Assembly (NCBI RefSeq): GCF_000017805.1
Contig: NC_009767.1
Coordinates: 1,860,001-1,924,000, forward strand
Direction of reading: 5' to 3'
Length of the DNA: 64,000 nt
From: Roseiflexus castenholzii DSM 13941
Lineage (GTDB): Bacteria; Chloroflexota; Chloroflexia; Chloroflexales; Roseiflexaceae
Below, one piece after another: positions 33,908 to 42,526 of this stretch. Position numbers and translations under genes: made by a program. Position 1 is the first letter of the stretch, and every line of letters begins with the position of its first letter. The notes beneath the pieces were generated by a model. The model saw nothing but the letters and a program-made list of their open reading frames with translations, made no database searches and was not told the origin of the DNA.

Positions 33908-35203
33908 ATGATCCATACGATGATTGCGCCGCGACGGTTACGCGGCATTATCGATCTCCCCGGCGATAAATCGATTTCGCACCGCGCTGTGCTGTTGAAT
34001 GCGATAGCAACCGGTGCGGCTGAAGTTGCGAACTTTCTCACCGGCGCCGACTGTCTGTCGACGATTGCATGCGTTCAGGCGCTTGGCGTGCGCGTCGAGC
34101 GCCATGAGGACACGGTGCGGGTGTTTGGCGCGGGGTTGCGCAGCCTGCGCGAGCCGGTCGATGTGCTGGACTGCGGCAACTCCGGCACAACGCTGCGCCT
34201 TTTGACGGGTATGCTTGCCGGTCAGGAGGGGATATTTGCCGTGTTGACCGGCGATGCCTCGCTCCGTTCGCGACCGCAGCAACGGATTGTGGCGCCGCTG
34301 CGCGCGCTTGGCGCTACTCTCGACGGGCGGGATCGGGGGAATCGCGCGCCGCTGGTGGTGCGCGGCGCGTATCTTCACGGCGGCGCATACGATCTGCCGA
34401 TTGCCTCGGCGCAGGTCAAGAGCGCCCTGCTGCTGGCGGCGTTGTTCGGCGACGGAACGCTCACACTGACCGGACGCACCGATGGACGCGATCACACCGA
34501 ACGCATGCTGGCAGCCATGGGGGCAACAATCACGGTTGATGGACAGACCATCCGGTTGACGCCGCCGGATCGTTCCGAAGCGCTGCACCCGTTGTCGTTG
34601 CGAGTTCCGGGCGATCCGTCATCGGCGACGTTCTGGTGGGTGGCAGCCGCGCTCCATCCCGACGCCGAACTGACAACGACGGGCGTTTGCCTGAACCCGA
34701 CGCGCACCGGCGCACTCGACGCGCTCCGCGCCATGGGAGCGCAGATCGACGTGGCGAATCAGCGTGTCGAAGGCGGCGAACCGGTGGGTGATGTGACTGT
34801 GCGTTCTTCGTCTTTGCACGGCATTGTGATTGAAGGAGCGCTTATTCCGCGCCTGATCGACGAACTGCCGGTTCTGGCGCTCGCAGCCGCCTGCGCTGAA
34901 GGCGAAACGATCATCCGCGACGCACAGGAATTGCGCGTCAAAGAAACCGATCGCATCGCTACGGTTGTGGCGGGATTGACGGCGCTCGGCGCAGTCGTGG
35001 AGCCGACAGAAGACGGCATGATCATTGCAGGCGGCGGCAACCTGCGCGGCGCTACGCTCGAAAGCCACGGCGACCATCGCCTGGCGATGACGTGGGCGAT
35101 TGCCGGTCTTGTAGGAGCAGGTGAAACAACGCTGCATGGCGCGGAAGCGGTAGATGTGTCATACCCGGAGTTTTGGAATGTGCTGAGGCGGATACGTGAG
35201 TGA
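33908..35203 (+). CDS. aroA: 3-phosphoshikimate 1-carboxyvinyltransferase (EPSP synthase)
   Basis: A 431-residue enzyme of the shikimate pathway that joins shikimate-3-phosphate with phosphoenolpyruvate. Substrate-binding motifs are PGDKSISHRAVLL near the N terminus, LDCGNSGTTLRLLTG near 92-106, ASAQVKSALLLAAL, and ELRVKETDRI near 338-347. The sixfold beta-alpha-beta repeat and length fit bacterial AroA. No other aro genes adjoin. ATG 33908 or 33920 are both possible; no clear ribosome-binding site distinguishes them. Confidence 0.95.
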   Translation: MIHTMIAPRRLRGIIDLPGDKSISHRAVLLNAIATGAAEVANFLTGADCLSTIACVQALGVRVERHEDTVRVFGAGLRSLREPVDVLDCGNSGTTLRLLTGMLAGQEGIFAVLTGDASLRSRPQQRIVAPLRALGATLDGRDRGNRAPLVVRGAYLHGGAYDLPIASAQVKSALLLAALFGDGTLTLTGRTDGRDHTERMLAAMGATITVDGQTIRLTPPDRSEALHPLSLRVPGDPSSATFWWVAAALHPDAELTTTGVCLNPTRTGALDALRAMGAQIDVANQRVEGGEPVGDVTVRSSSLHGIVIEGALIPRLIDELPVLALAAACAEGETIIRDAQELRVKETDRIATVVAGLTALGAVVEPTEDGMIIAGGGNLRGATLESHGDHRLAMTWAIAGLVGAGETTLHGAEAVDVSYPEFWNVLRRIRE

Positions 35204-35310
35204 GGCAAGAGGCGAGCGGGATTGCAGGTAGAGAGCGACAACGCCGGACAGAGGGTTGACGGCGTTCTTCGTGGACCTTTGTGTCCTTCGCGGATCAAAC
35301 AGAGGAGAGG

Positions 35311-35901
35311 TTGCGTCTGACACCGGTTTATACGCACCACATCGAAATCTACACCACCAGTCTGGTCATTTCCGGCGCGTATGATCTCGTCATTTATCGG
35401 CGCGTGAGCGATGCAATCAATGATGAACAGCGCCGCTATATCACGCTGCGCGATGCGATGATTGCGCCGCTAAGTCATGCCCATACCACCCAACGTTTGC
35501 CGCAACTCTTGTGCGACCGGTCGGAATCGGTGCTTGTGGCGACGTTGGCGGAAGCGCCGCCACCGCCCGACTATCCGCTCGAAGAGCAGCGGCGCGAGGT
35601 CGTGCCGCTCACGGCTATGTTTTTCACTACGGCTTTTGTCGTTCGCGGCACGTACTATGTGCGTCCGGGGTTGACTCTGGCTGAAGCGTTGGAGCGGAAT
35701 ACCGAGGAGTTCCTGCCGCTTCGCAATGTTCATATGTTCCCAATTGCTGGGGGGGCGCCGATCGTGCGTAACTTCGCTGCATTAGCGCACTCCAGAATTG
35801 TTGCGCTCTACCAGGTAAGGGAACTTCCTGCCCCTCCGCCACCGGCTTCTCCAGAACCGGTAGAACCGGCGCCTGCACCGCAGGAGGAAGTAGGGGGGTA
35901 G
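35311..35901 (+). CDS. Hypothetical protein with an internal duplication and proline-rich tail
   Basis: I know no firm function. Two similar modules are visible: one around HIEIYTTSLVISGAYDLVIY...YITLRDAMIAPL, the other around AMFFTTAFVVRGTYYVRPG...EFLPLRNVHMFPI. Each starts with a strand pair ending in SGxY or RGTY and finishes with a LRxxxxxP segment, suggesting a tandem beta fold. The last 35 residues are Pro/Ala/Glu-rich. The frame opens at GTG 35281, inside repeat-like sequence; TTG 35311, directly behind GAGGAGAGG, is my choice though the spacing is short. It follows aroA by 107 bases. Confidence 0.6.
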   Translation: MRLTPVYTHHIEIYTTSLVISGAYDLVIYRRVSDAINDEQRRYITLRDAMIAPLSHAHTTQRLPQLLCDRSESVLVATLAEAPPPPDYPLEEQRREVVPLTAMFFTTAFVVRGTYYVRPGLTLAEALERNTEEFLPLRNVHMFPIAGGAPIVRNFAALAHSRIVALYQVRELPAPPPPASPEPVEPAPAPQEEVGG

Positions 35902-36031
35902 GTTGACATTATGTTCGTCTACCCCTTGTGTTGTCGTCCATCGCTCATCTTCCCGCGAACGTCGCCAGGGGCATCTGCAATCTGCTGCCATTGCGCTCGT
36001 CTACGTGACCGGCGCCTTTGCTGTACGGATG

Positions 36032-36859
36032 TTACCCCTGCATTCCCATCGATGCCAGAAAATCCTGTACGACCTCCAGATACCGCTTGAACTGGTCGCG
36101 ACGAATGCTATGACCGGCGTCAGGGATGTGGGCAACCTGAAGATGTGGAACGAGGTGTTGCAGCGATCGCACATGGTCTGGCTTCACCAGTGCGCCACGC
36201 GCAGGATCGCCGGTGATCAGGAGCGTCGGGCAGGTGATGTGTCGCAGCATGGTTTGCCAGTCGACCTCAATTGGCGCACTGCGGTTGATAACATTGAGGC
36301 TCAAGCGATGCTTGGCATCCGCCCATGGACCAAGTTCATCGTCTGACCATGCGGGTGTTGCGGCGCGTTGGGCAGCGATCAATTCGTCGCGTGTCTGACG
36401 CTTCAACTGAAGAACCCAGGCGCGCATGCCTGCCCAGCGATCGTCGTCGGCGGCGGCGCTCAGCGTATCGCTCTCCCACCATGGCGGCGGATCTTCCAGC
36501 AGCAGGGCGCCTGCCAGATCAGGACGGGCGCCTGCCAGCGTCAGCGCCGTGATTGCCCCCATCGAATGCCCCAGGATGGGAAGGTGGGTGAGACCGAGTG
36601 CCGTGATCACTCCTGCAAGATCGCTTGCATGCTCGAGGGGACCATAGCCGTTCTCCGGCGCATCGGAGCGACCATGTCCACGCGCATCGATCATGATCAC
36701 ATCGAAGTGTGCCTCCAGTGCCTGTGCGACCGGCGTCCAGCACAATCCATCGTCGGAAAAGCCGTGCATCAGGACGAGAGGAGGCTTTGCGCCTCCGGTG
36801 CGTGTGTAGTGAATGGTCAACCCGTTGACTCGAACATCGCCGGTATGCCAGGGATTCAT
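36032..36859 (-). CDS. Alpha/beta-fold hydrolase
   Basis: A 275-residue enzyme of the alpha/beta hydrolase superfamily. The oxyanion segment HGFSDDGLCW, the nucleophile elbow GHSMGA (Ser near 97), the acid after the sixth strand (LLITGDPARG) and catalytic His in IPDAGHSIRR are present. DARGHGRSD is the usual strand-4 signature. Substrate unknown; epoxide hydrolase, esterase and haloperoxidase-like members share this layout. ATG 36859 is behind GGAGAG; the longer frame to 37108 has no coding character. Confidence 0.88.
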   Translation of the reverse strand: MNPWHTGDVRVNGLTIHYTRTGGAKPPLVLMHGFSDDGLCWTPVAQALEAHFDVIMIDARGHGRSDAPENGYGPLEHASDLAGVITALGLTHLPILGHSMGAITALTLAGARPDLAGALLLEDPPPWWESDTLSAAADDDRWAGMRAWVLQLKRQTRDELIAAQRAATPAWSDDELGPWADAKHRLSLNVINRSAPIEVDWQTMLRHITCPTLLITGDPARGALVKPDHVRSLQHLVPHLQVAHIPDAGHSIRRDQFKRYLEVVQDFLASMGMQG

Positions 36860-37046
36860 CGTTGCTCTCCGCTTGACGTGCAGGTGGCGACATCGCCGCG
36901 ATACCGGACGATAATAGTACCACACAGGCTGCGCTTGCATATATGCGAACATGTGTGCTAAAAATGTTTGCCATGACGCACGCAAAATCCTTGACGGTTC
37001 GCATGACGCTGCATGCATGGGTTTGCGCGCCGGTGTGGGAAAAAGG

Positions 37047-37076
37047 TGTGGGATAATGTGGGATAATGTGGGATAT
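37047..37076 (+). promoter_or_regulatory. Three direct 10-bp repeats before the amidotransferase gene
   Basis: TGTGGGATAA, TGTGGGATAA and TGTGGGATAT follow each other at 37047, 37057 and 37067. The period equals one DNA helical turn, as in arrays of regulator sites. They end 36 bases before the gatD start. Confidence 0.45.
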
Positions 37077-37112
37077 GTTTGGACCAGGGCGTGTAAATGC
37101 GAGAGCAACCGT

Positions 37113-37868
37113 ATGATATGGCAACTACGCCTTGCTCATCTCTACCCCGATCATATGAACATCTACGGTGACCGCGGCAATGTCATCACGCTCCAGCAGC
37201 GATGTCGCTGGCGCGGGATTGCCTGCGAGATCGTTCCTGTGGGTCCTGGCGCCACGGTGGACTGGTCCAGCATCGACATCGCCTTCTTTGGCGGCGGGCA
37301 GGATAGCGGGCAGGCGCTGATCGCAGCGGATTTCCTGGAGCGGCAGGGACCGGCGCTGCGCACGGCAATCGATGATGGACTCGTGGTGCTGGCGATCTGT
37401 GGCGGGTATCAGTTGCTGGGGCATTACTTTCTGACGCACACCGGACAACGACTGCCCGGCATCAGCGCGCTCGACGTGTACACGGTCGGCGGGAAGGAAC
37501 GCTTGATTGGCAACGTGGTCGTCGAAACAAACCCCGACGTGTTTCGTCCGGCGTTTCGGCTCGTCGGATTCGAGAATCATTCCGGGCGCACCTTCCTGGG
37601 CGCGGGTGTTCGTCCGCTCGGTCGCGCGCTTGTCGGGCGCGGCAACAATGGCGAGGACCGAACCGAAGGCGCCGTGTACCGCAACACGATTGGCTGCTAC
37701 TTGCACGGCTCGCTGTTGCCGAAGAATCCGCAACTTGCCGATCACCTGATTGTGACGGCGCTTCGGCGCAGGTATGGTGACGCCGTTGCTCTTGCGCCGC
37801 TCGATGATGCGCTTGAACTGAAAGCGCAGCGGGTGATGATCGAGCGGATGCTGCGTATGAGGCAGTAA
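37113..37868 (+). CDS. gatD: GatD-like type 1 glutamine amidotransferase (lipid II isoglutaminyl synthase subunit)
   Basis: A 251-residue CobB/CobQ-like amidotransferase. The nucleophilic Cys is in VVLAICGGYQLLG (near 93), the catalytic His in IGCYLHGSLLPKNP (near 190). The start LRLAHLYPDHMNIYGDRGN and the segment GFENHSGRTFLG are characteristic of GatD, which with MurT amidates the D-Glu of lipid II. No murT lies next to it in the window, which is unusual because the two are generally paired. ATG 37113 lacks a strong ribosome-binding site. The upstream frame to 36951 is rejected. Confidence 0.85.
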   Translation: MIWQLRLAHLYPDHMNIYGDRGNVITLQQRCRWRGIACEIVPVGPGATVDWSSIDIAFFGGGQDSGQALIAADFLERQGPALRTAIDDGLVVLAICGGYQLLGHYFLTHTGQRLPGISALDVYTVGGKERLIGNVVVETNPDVFRPAFRLVGFENHSGRTFLGAGVRPLGRALVGRGNNGEDRTEGAVYRNTIGCYLHGSLLPKNPQLADHLIVTALRRRYGDAVALAPLDDALELKAQRVMIERMLRMRQ

Positions 37869-37887
37869 AGGTTCTGTCAGTTGGAAA

Positions 37888-37918
37888 GCCTCCCACAAGT
37901 TCCGAACCTGCGGGAGGC
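37888..37918. terminator. Hairpin between convergent gatD and the STAS gene
   Basis: GCCTCCCACAAGTTC and GAACCTGCGGGAGGC pair except for two A-C positions. On the minus strand the stem is followed by TTTCC. It sits between two convergent stops. Confidence 0.5.
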
Positions 37919-37925
37919 GCTCGTA

Positions 37926-39049
37926 TCAGTCGCCCATGCCATTCCACACCCTTGCACCGCGTATCGCGGGCGCGGTGCGTTGATTATTGTTTCGGACAAG
38001 CGCGCCAATCGCATCTTCAAGACTGGCAAACGCGCGAAACGCACGCAGATCGACGCCAAGCATCACGATTGTCTGCGTTACTTCGGCGCGCAGACCGACC
38101 AGCCAGGACTCGGCGCCGAGCAATCGCACGGCTGCCGCCGTCTGCAAGAGCGCCTGCGCTGTAGAGGTGTCGAGTAGGGCAATGCCGGTCACATCGAAGA
38201 TCACCACCTTTGCGCGGCGTTGATCGACGGCATTGAGCGCAACCCTGTTCAAGTCCGCAATGCGGCGCGAGTCGAAAGCGCCAATCAGCGGCAGCACCAA
38301 TACGCCGGGAAGCACCGGCAGCGCCGGCGCGCTGAGCGCGCGCACGGTTTCCTGAGACGTGCGCAACTCGTTGATCGTCTGCTGGAGCGAAGCGGTGCGT
38401 TCCGCCACCTGCTGTTCCAGCGAGGCGCGCAATGCTTCGAGTTCCCGCTCGCGCTCGTGCGCTTGATTGAGCGCCTCGCGCAACGCGCTGCCGAACCGGT
38501 CGAGGAACAGGCTGATGACAACCACCACAAGGGTGTATCCCGCGATAAAGGCAATGGGACCGGGATCTGGCGTGGAGATGCTTCCGAACCATTGCGGCAG
38601 ATAGACTTCCCCCAGTGTGTTCAGCGCTATGCTGACAATCGCGGCGCCGCATGCAATCCAGAGCGCGCGACGCCCAATGACCAATCCTGCCAGCACGATG
38701 GGCGCCACCAGACCCGGCAGGGTATACTCGATGTGTTGCTCTCCGTAGGCAGCCATCGCCAGGCTGAGCGTGAGCACCAGGGTGGCAACGATGGTCGCCC
38801 CCGCAGCGCGAAAAGCGCCGCGCCGCAACAGCGCCAGTCCGGCCAGCGCGCCGAGCGCACCATGCCGTATAACGTTAGCGAAAATGTCAGACTCGCGGTG
38901 GTCAGATTGGAGATTGGGCTGAGTCCCATGCCTGCAAGAGCGCCGCCGACAATGAAGAGGAGCATTCTCTGCAACACAAGCGCCTGACGGCGCGCAAGCG
39001 GCGAGTCGTAGGGCAGATGGTCGAGCCATTGCTGAATATTCGCAGGCAT
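37926..39049 (-). pseudogene. Membrane-anchored STAS-domain protein, frameshifted
   Basis: ATG 39049, behind AAAGGA, starts MPANIQQWLDHLPYDSPLAR followed by hydrophobic helices. Near 38850-38870 the natural sequence jumps to another frame, continuing GALGALAGLALLRRG and three more helices. Then come a coiled coil (about REALNQAHERERELEALRASLEQQV), and a C-terminal STAS domain with LPLIGAFDSRRIADL and VVIFDVTGIALLDTSTAQ. This is an RsbR-like layout: a membrane sensor feeding a STAS module of the sigma-B-type stressosome. The break may be real or a sequencing error. A second frame runs on to 38627 but is nonsense after the shift. Confidence 0.75.
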
Positions 39050-39224
39050 CGCGCAATCCTTTTCCAGAATAGAGACTGCTTGCTATCAATGTGTTTGTGT
39101 TAAGAGTATATGAACAGAACAATTATTGTGTGGATCAAAACAGAGACAATTTCGCAATGTTTGACGTTCCCATTGCTGCGCGCTACCATGCGGTCGCTGC
39201 CACATCATACAGAGGGAGCGAACC

Positions 39225-40889
39225 ATGCCTCAAAAATACGACTACGATGCCATCATCGTTGGCGGCGGGCACAACGGGCTGGCATGTGCCGGGTACCTTC
39301 AGCGCGCCGGATTGCGCACCCTGGTGCTCGAACGTCGCCCGATCGTTGGCGGTGCGGTCTGCACCGAAGAGGTGATCCCCGGTTACCGGATCGATGTCGG
39401 GTCGTCGGCGCATATTATGATCCACCTGACCCCGGTGATCCGCGATCTTGAACTCGAACGGTATGGTCTCGAATACTGTGACATGGATCCGTATGCGTTC
39501 TATCCCATTCCTGACGGCTCTGGCGCAATTGCGCTCTACCGTGATGTCGATAAAACCTGCGAGTCGATCGCGCGTGTGTCGCCGCGCGATGCCGAAGCAT
39601 ACCGCCGCTTTCTCGCGTTCTGGCGTCCGATCAATGAGGCGGTGTTCGAGACGTTTCTCAACCCGCCGACGGTGACCGGGCTGTTCGGCAGCATGATCAA
39701 GGCGCAACTGAAAACCGGACGATGGGGCGATACGCTCGAAACGGTGCGTCGCCTGTTCACGTCCTATGGGCAACTGATCGTCGAGCAATTTGAAAGTGAA
39801 CCGATGCGCGCATTTATGGCATGGCTCGGCGCGCAGTCTGGTCCGCCACCGGACGAAATTGGCTCTGGCGACCATTTTGGCTGGTATGCGATGATGCATC
39901 TCAGCGGTGCGAAGCATCCGAAGGGGGGGAGCGGCATGCTCACGCAGGCAATGGCGCGCTCCCTGACGGCATCTGGCGGCGAGGTGCGTCTCGATGCGCC
40001 GGTGAAGCGCATTCTGGTGCAGAACGGTCGGGTGCAGGGGGTCGAGTTGCAGCGCGGTGATCGCATCAGCGCGCCGCTGGTGGTATCGAATGCCCATGTG
40101 GTCACCACCATGCTCGATCTGGTCGGCGCCGATCATCTGCCGCCGGGGCTGGCGGAGCGGGTGCGGAACATTCGCATCGGCAATGGGTTTGGTATGACGG
40201 TGCGCTGTGCTGCCGAAGAACTGCCCGACTATCCGGGTGCGCCATCGGGCGGCAAGCCGCACTGGAGCCACCACGGGTTGCAGATGCTCTGCCCGTCGCT
40301 TCAGTACCTGCGCAACGCCTTCGCCGATTATCAACGCGGGTTGCCGTCGCGTGAGCCGGCGGTCATCAGTATGACCTTCTCCGCTATCGATCCAACCGTT
40401 GCGCCGAAGGGGAAGCATACGGTCTTTCTCTGGGCGCAGTACTTTCCCTACGAACTTGCCGATGGTCGCCACTGGGACGACATTCGCGAAGAGGTTGCCG
40501 ACAGCATTCTTGACGTGCTCTACCGCCATGCGCCGAATATGCGCGGCAAGATTATCGACCGTTTCATTCAGTCGCCGCTCGATATTGAGCGACGTCTGGG
40601 GCTGTTGCGCGGGAATGTCATGCACGTCGAGATGTCGTTCGATCAGATGTTCTTTTTCCGTCCACTGCCGGAACTGGCGCAGTATCGCACGCCAATCCGC
40701 GGTTTGTATCTTACCGGCGCGAGCACCCACCCCGGCGGCGGCGTCTTTGCTGCGAGTGGCTACAATACCGCGCGCACGGTCCTTCGCGATCTCCGGCGCG
40801 AACGAATGGTGTGGGCTGGCGCCGCGCTTGCCGCCGGAAGCGTCGGTTGGTGGGCAGCGCGACGGCGGCGCTCGACGGCGCAGGTGTGA
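39225..40889 (+). CDS. FAD-dependent carotenoid oxidoreductase (CrtI/CrtO-type)
   Basis: A 554-residue flavoprotein. The dinucleotide-binding fold AIIVGGGHNGLACAGYLQRAG is at about 9-29, followed by LERRPIVGGAVCTEE. The C-terminal FAD motif LYLTGASTHPGGGVFAASGYNTA lies near 500-522. This resembles the phytoene desaturase family and especially the CrtO ketolase branch, which adds a 4-keto group to gamma- or beta-carotene; Roseiflexus is known for keto-carotenoids. The exact reaction is inferred. GGAGCGA precedes ATG 39225. No other crt gene is adjacent. Confidence 0.82.
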   Translation: MPQKYDYDAIIVGGGHNGLACAGYLQRAGLRTLVLERRPIVGGAVCTEEVIPGYRIDVGSSAHIMIHLTPVIRDLELERYGLEYCDMDPYAFYPIPDGSGAIALYRDVDKTCESIARVSPRDAEAYRRFLAFWRPINEAVFETFLNPPTVTGLFGSMIKAQLKTGRWGDTLETVRRLFTSYGQLIVEQFESEPMRAFMAWLGAQSGPPPDEIGSGDHFGWYAMMHLSGAKHPKGGSGMLTQAMARSLTASGGEVRLDAPVKRILVQNGRVQGVELQRGDRISAPLVVSNAHVVTTMLDLVGADHLPPGLAERVRNIRIGNGFGMTVRCAAEELPDYPGAPSGGKPHWSHHGLQMLCPSLQYLRNAFADYQRGLPSREPAVISMTFSAIDPTVAPKGKHTVFLWAQYFPYELADGRHWDDIREEVADSILDVLYRHAPNMRGKIIDRFIQSPLDIERRLGLLRGNVMHVEMSFDQMFFFRPLPELAQYRTPIRGLYLTGASTHPGGGVFAASGYNTARTVLRDLRRERMVWAGAALAAGSVGWWAARRRRSTAQV

Positions 40890-40902
40890 CCATATGGGCG
40901 TC

Positions 40903-40932
40903 GGTGAACATCAGGCGCAGGTGATGTTCACC
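40903..40932. terminator. Hairpin after the carotenoid oxidoreductase gene
   Basis: GGTGAACATCA and TGATGTTCACC form a perfect 11-bp stem with an 8-base loop, 14 bases after the stop codon. No U-run follows. Confidence 0.5.
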
Positions 40933-40990
40933 CTGAATGGATTTGCCGGGTCCTCTGCTTTGCCCTGTCATGCGTCGGTGGCGCTTCGTT

Positions 40991-41028
40991 CGTTCAGCGC
41001 GCAGACGTGAACGTCTACGCGCTGAACG
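40991..41028. repeat. 38-bp near-perfect palindrome
   Basis: CGTTCAGCGCG-C-AGACGT, then GA, then ACGTCT-A-CGCGCTGAACG. Seventeen of eighteen arm positions pair. The spacer 40933-41270 contains no gene I can support. Confidence 0.75.
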
Positions 41029-41271
41029 GCGACCGGTAAGTGTCTGCTCCGCGCTTGCCGCGCGCCTCGCGCTGTTATAGTTGTAGGAGTATCCATGAAG
41101 CGCACGAACGTGCGCGAAGCCTTGCCAACCATCTACGCCCTGTGTCCCACGTGCAACCATTGTGCGGATGCGCTCCTCCTTCCAGCGCCCGCTGCCAACT
41201 GCGCTCCCTGTGGTCGTCTGCAAAGGGCGCTTCTCCTTCGCGCGCCGCGTGCCTCGTGCTTCTCTTACCGA

Positions 41272-41301
41272 TTGACATTCCCCCATATCCGCATGTATAC
41301 T
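41272..41301 (+). promoter_or_regulatory. Promoter upstream of the YbjN-like gene
   Basis: TTGACA (41272-41277), 18 bases, TATACT (41296-41301). Transcription would begin near 41308 and leave a leader of about 190 bases before ATG 41497, in which I see no known riboswitch. Confidence 0.65.
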
Positions 41302-41496
41302 CTGACGAAAGGACGTTAGCCTGATTCGTTTCTGATAGACGCGCCTGATCGACGCCTGACCGCGCAAGATTGTCGGCGCTCCTGTCGTCCGATACGATTC
41401 GCGCTGCGCCTGTTTGTATCGGTCCTCATCGCCACGTGATGGACATTATCGGATTGTTCGTTCTCGAAAATCAGGCGTGTATGCGCGAGGTGTCGA

Positions 41497-41898
41497 ATGA
41501 CCGCACCAGATCTCGAACAAACCCGAACGCAGATAGGTTATCACTTGCAGTTCCTGGGGTACGAAGTCAGCAAGGAGGACAGGACCGTCCTGGCGCGCCA
41601 CCCGACCAAGCCGAATATTATCATTCAGACGTTCAACGAAGGGGTTCTGTTTACCTCGATCTATGGCTGCGGAGACGCCGCATCGCTCGACCGCGCCGGT
41701 TTTCTCGAATTCATCAATGCGGCAAACAGTAATGCGACCGTCTCGCGCTACTATGCTGGTTCGAATGAGAATTTCTTTCTGGAAGCCTGGTACTCCGGCG
41801 ACTACCGGCAGGTCGATTTTGCGCGTTTCGTGAGCCTGTGGGAGATGGATTTCGAGCGTCTCAAACAGGTTCCGGGGATTTCGATGTATCTCCAGTGA
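41497..41898 (+). CDS. YbjN-domain-like protein
   Basis: A 133-residue soluble protein, probably of the YbjN / type III secretion chaperone-like fold. It shows an N-terminal helix (DLEQTRTQIGYHLQFLGYEV), then strands (VLARHPTKPNIIIQTFNEGVLFTSIYG), an AGFLEFINAANSNATVSRYYAG helix-strand and a C-terminal WEMDFERL helix. The family is thought to act as chaperones or sensors; no specific role is known. ATG 41497 follows GCGAGG. The gene is followed by a short convergent open frame that overlaps its 3' end. Confidence 0.6.
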   Translation: MTAPDLEQTRTQIGYHLQFLGYEVSKEDRTVLARHPTKPNIIIQTFNEGVLFTSIYGCGDAASLDRAGFLEFINAANSNATVSRYYAGSNENFFLEAWYSGDYRQVDFARFVSLWEMDFERLKQVPGISMYLQ

Positions 41899-42200
41899 TC
41901 TCTCGATCTCCTGCGCAAAATGCTCCTGATCCCATGTTCGAGCGCAAGGTATGCAGAACGCGCCTGGCGTTCCTGACTTCTCGCTCCTCAATTGTGGCAG
42001 GTTTCTCCCGAAAGTTCATCCGGGCAATCTCGGCTTCGGTGCGCACTGCTTCGGTAACAGCGATCTGTTCCTTCAGGCGGCGAGTCTGCCGGGCGAGCGC
42101 CGCAGTTATCCCATTGAATGCCTGCCACAAGCGCCTGGTTCTATCGTAACCGGTGATCTGCAAGAGAGGTGGGCTTGGGCGCTTTCCGATCCGGCGTCTC
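41861..42200 (-). pseudogene. Possible gene fragment cut by a MITE-like insertion
   Basis: The minus-strand frame reads YDRTRRLWQAFNGITAALAR and continues as a charged helical stretch with AVRTEAEIARMNFREK and IEEREVRNARRVLHTLRS. The composition is protein-like, but upstream it runs directly into the 42207-42356 repeat and has no start of its own. It may be the 3' part of a disrupted gene. No family recognised; low confidence. Confidence 0.25.
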
Positions 42201-42206
42201 TGAGTA

Positions 42207-42356
42207 ATACCAATGACCTGTGACCATCCGGCATGGTCACCCCGAGCAGCGCGAGGGGTCGTGCGCGACCCGCTCAGATTCCGCGCTGCGTTTACCCTGA
42301 GCGAAGCGAAGGGCTCGGAATGACACGCATGCGGCATCGTCAATCGTCATTGGTAT
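42207..42356. mobile_element. MITE-like element with 11-bp terminal inverted repeats
   Basis: 150 bp bounded by ATACCAATGAC (42207-42217) and GTCATTGGTAT (42346-42356), a perfect terminal inverted repeat. The interior matches the repeats at 1637-1748 and 46710-46856. No protein is encoded, so movement would need a transposase in trans. Confidence 0.7.
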
Positions 42357-42526
42357 AAGGCATTTCGGGGGGCGCGCCGTCCCCGCCTTCCTCCCTGCTC
42401 TGTGCTCCACCCCGTGTCTCCGGTCCATCGGACCGCATGGTTGCACACTCTCGTAGAGTGCAGCACATCTTCGATACTGCCAGAGAAATCGGGAAAGGTA
42501 GGACTGATTCTCTTTCCAGACACACA

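Noticed and set aside
36951..37112. Upstream extension of gatD
   Set aside because: It covers the 10-bp repeats and the divergent promoter region; family proteins start with the LRLAHLYPDHMNIYGD segment after 37113.
41095..41319. 74-codon frame behind TAGGAG with four cysteines
   Set aside because: Good ribosome-binding site, but composition is repetitive (Ala/Pro/Leu/Cys) and equal frames exist on the other strand; not enough to call a gene.
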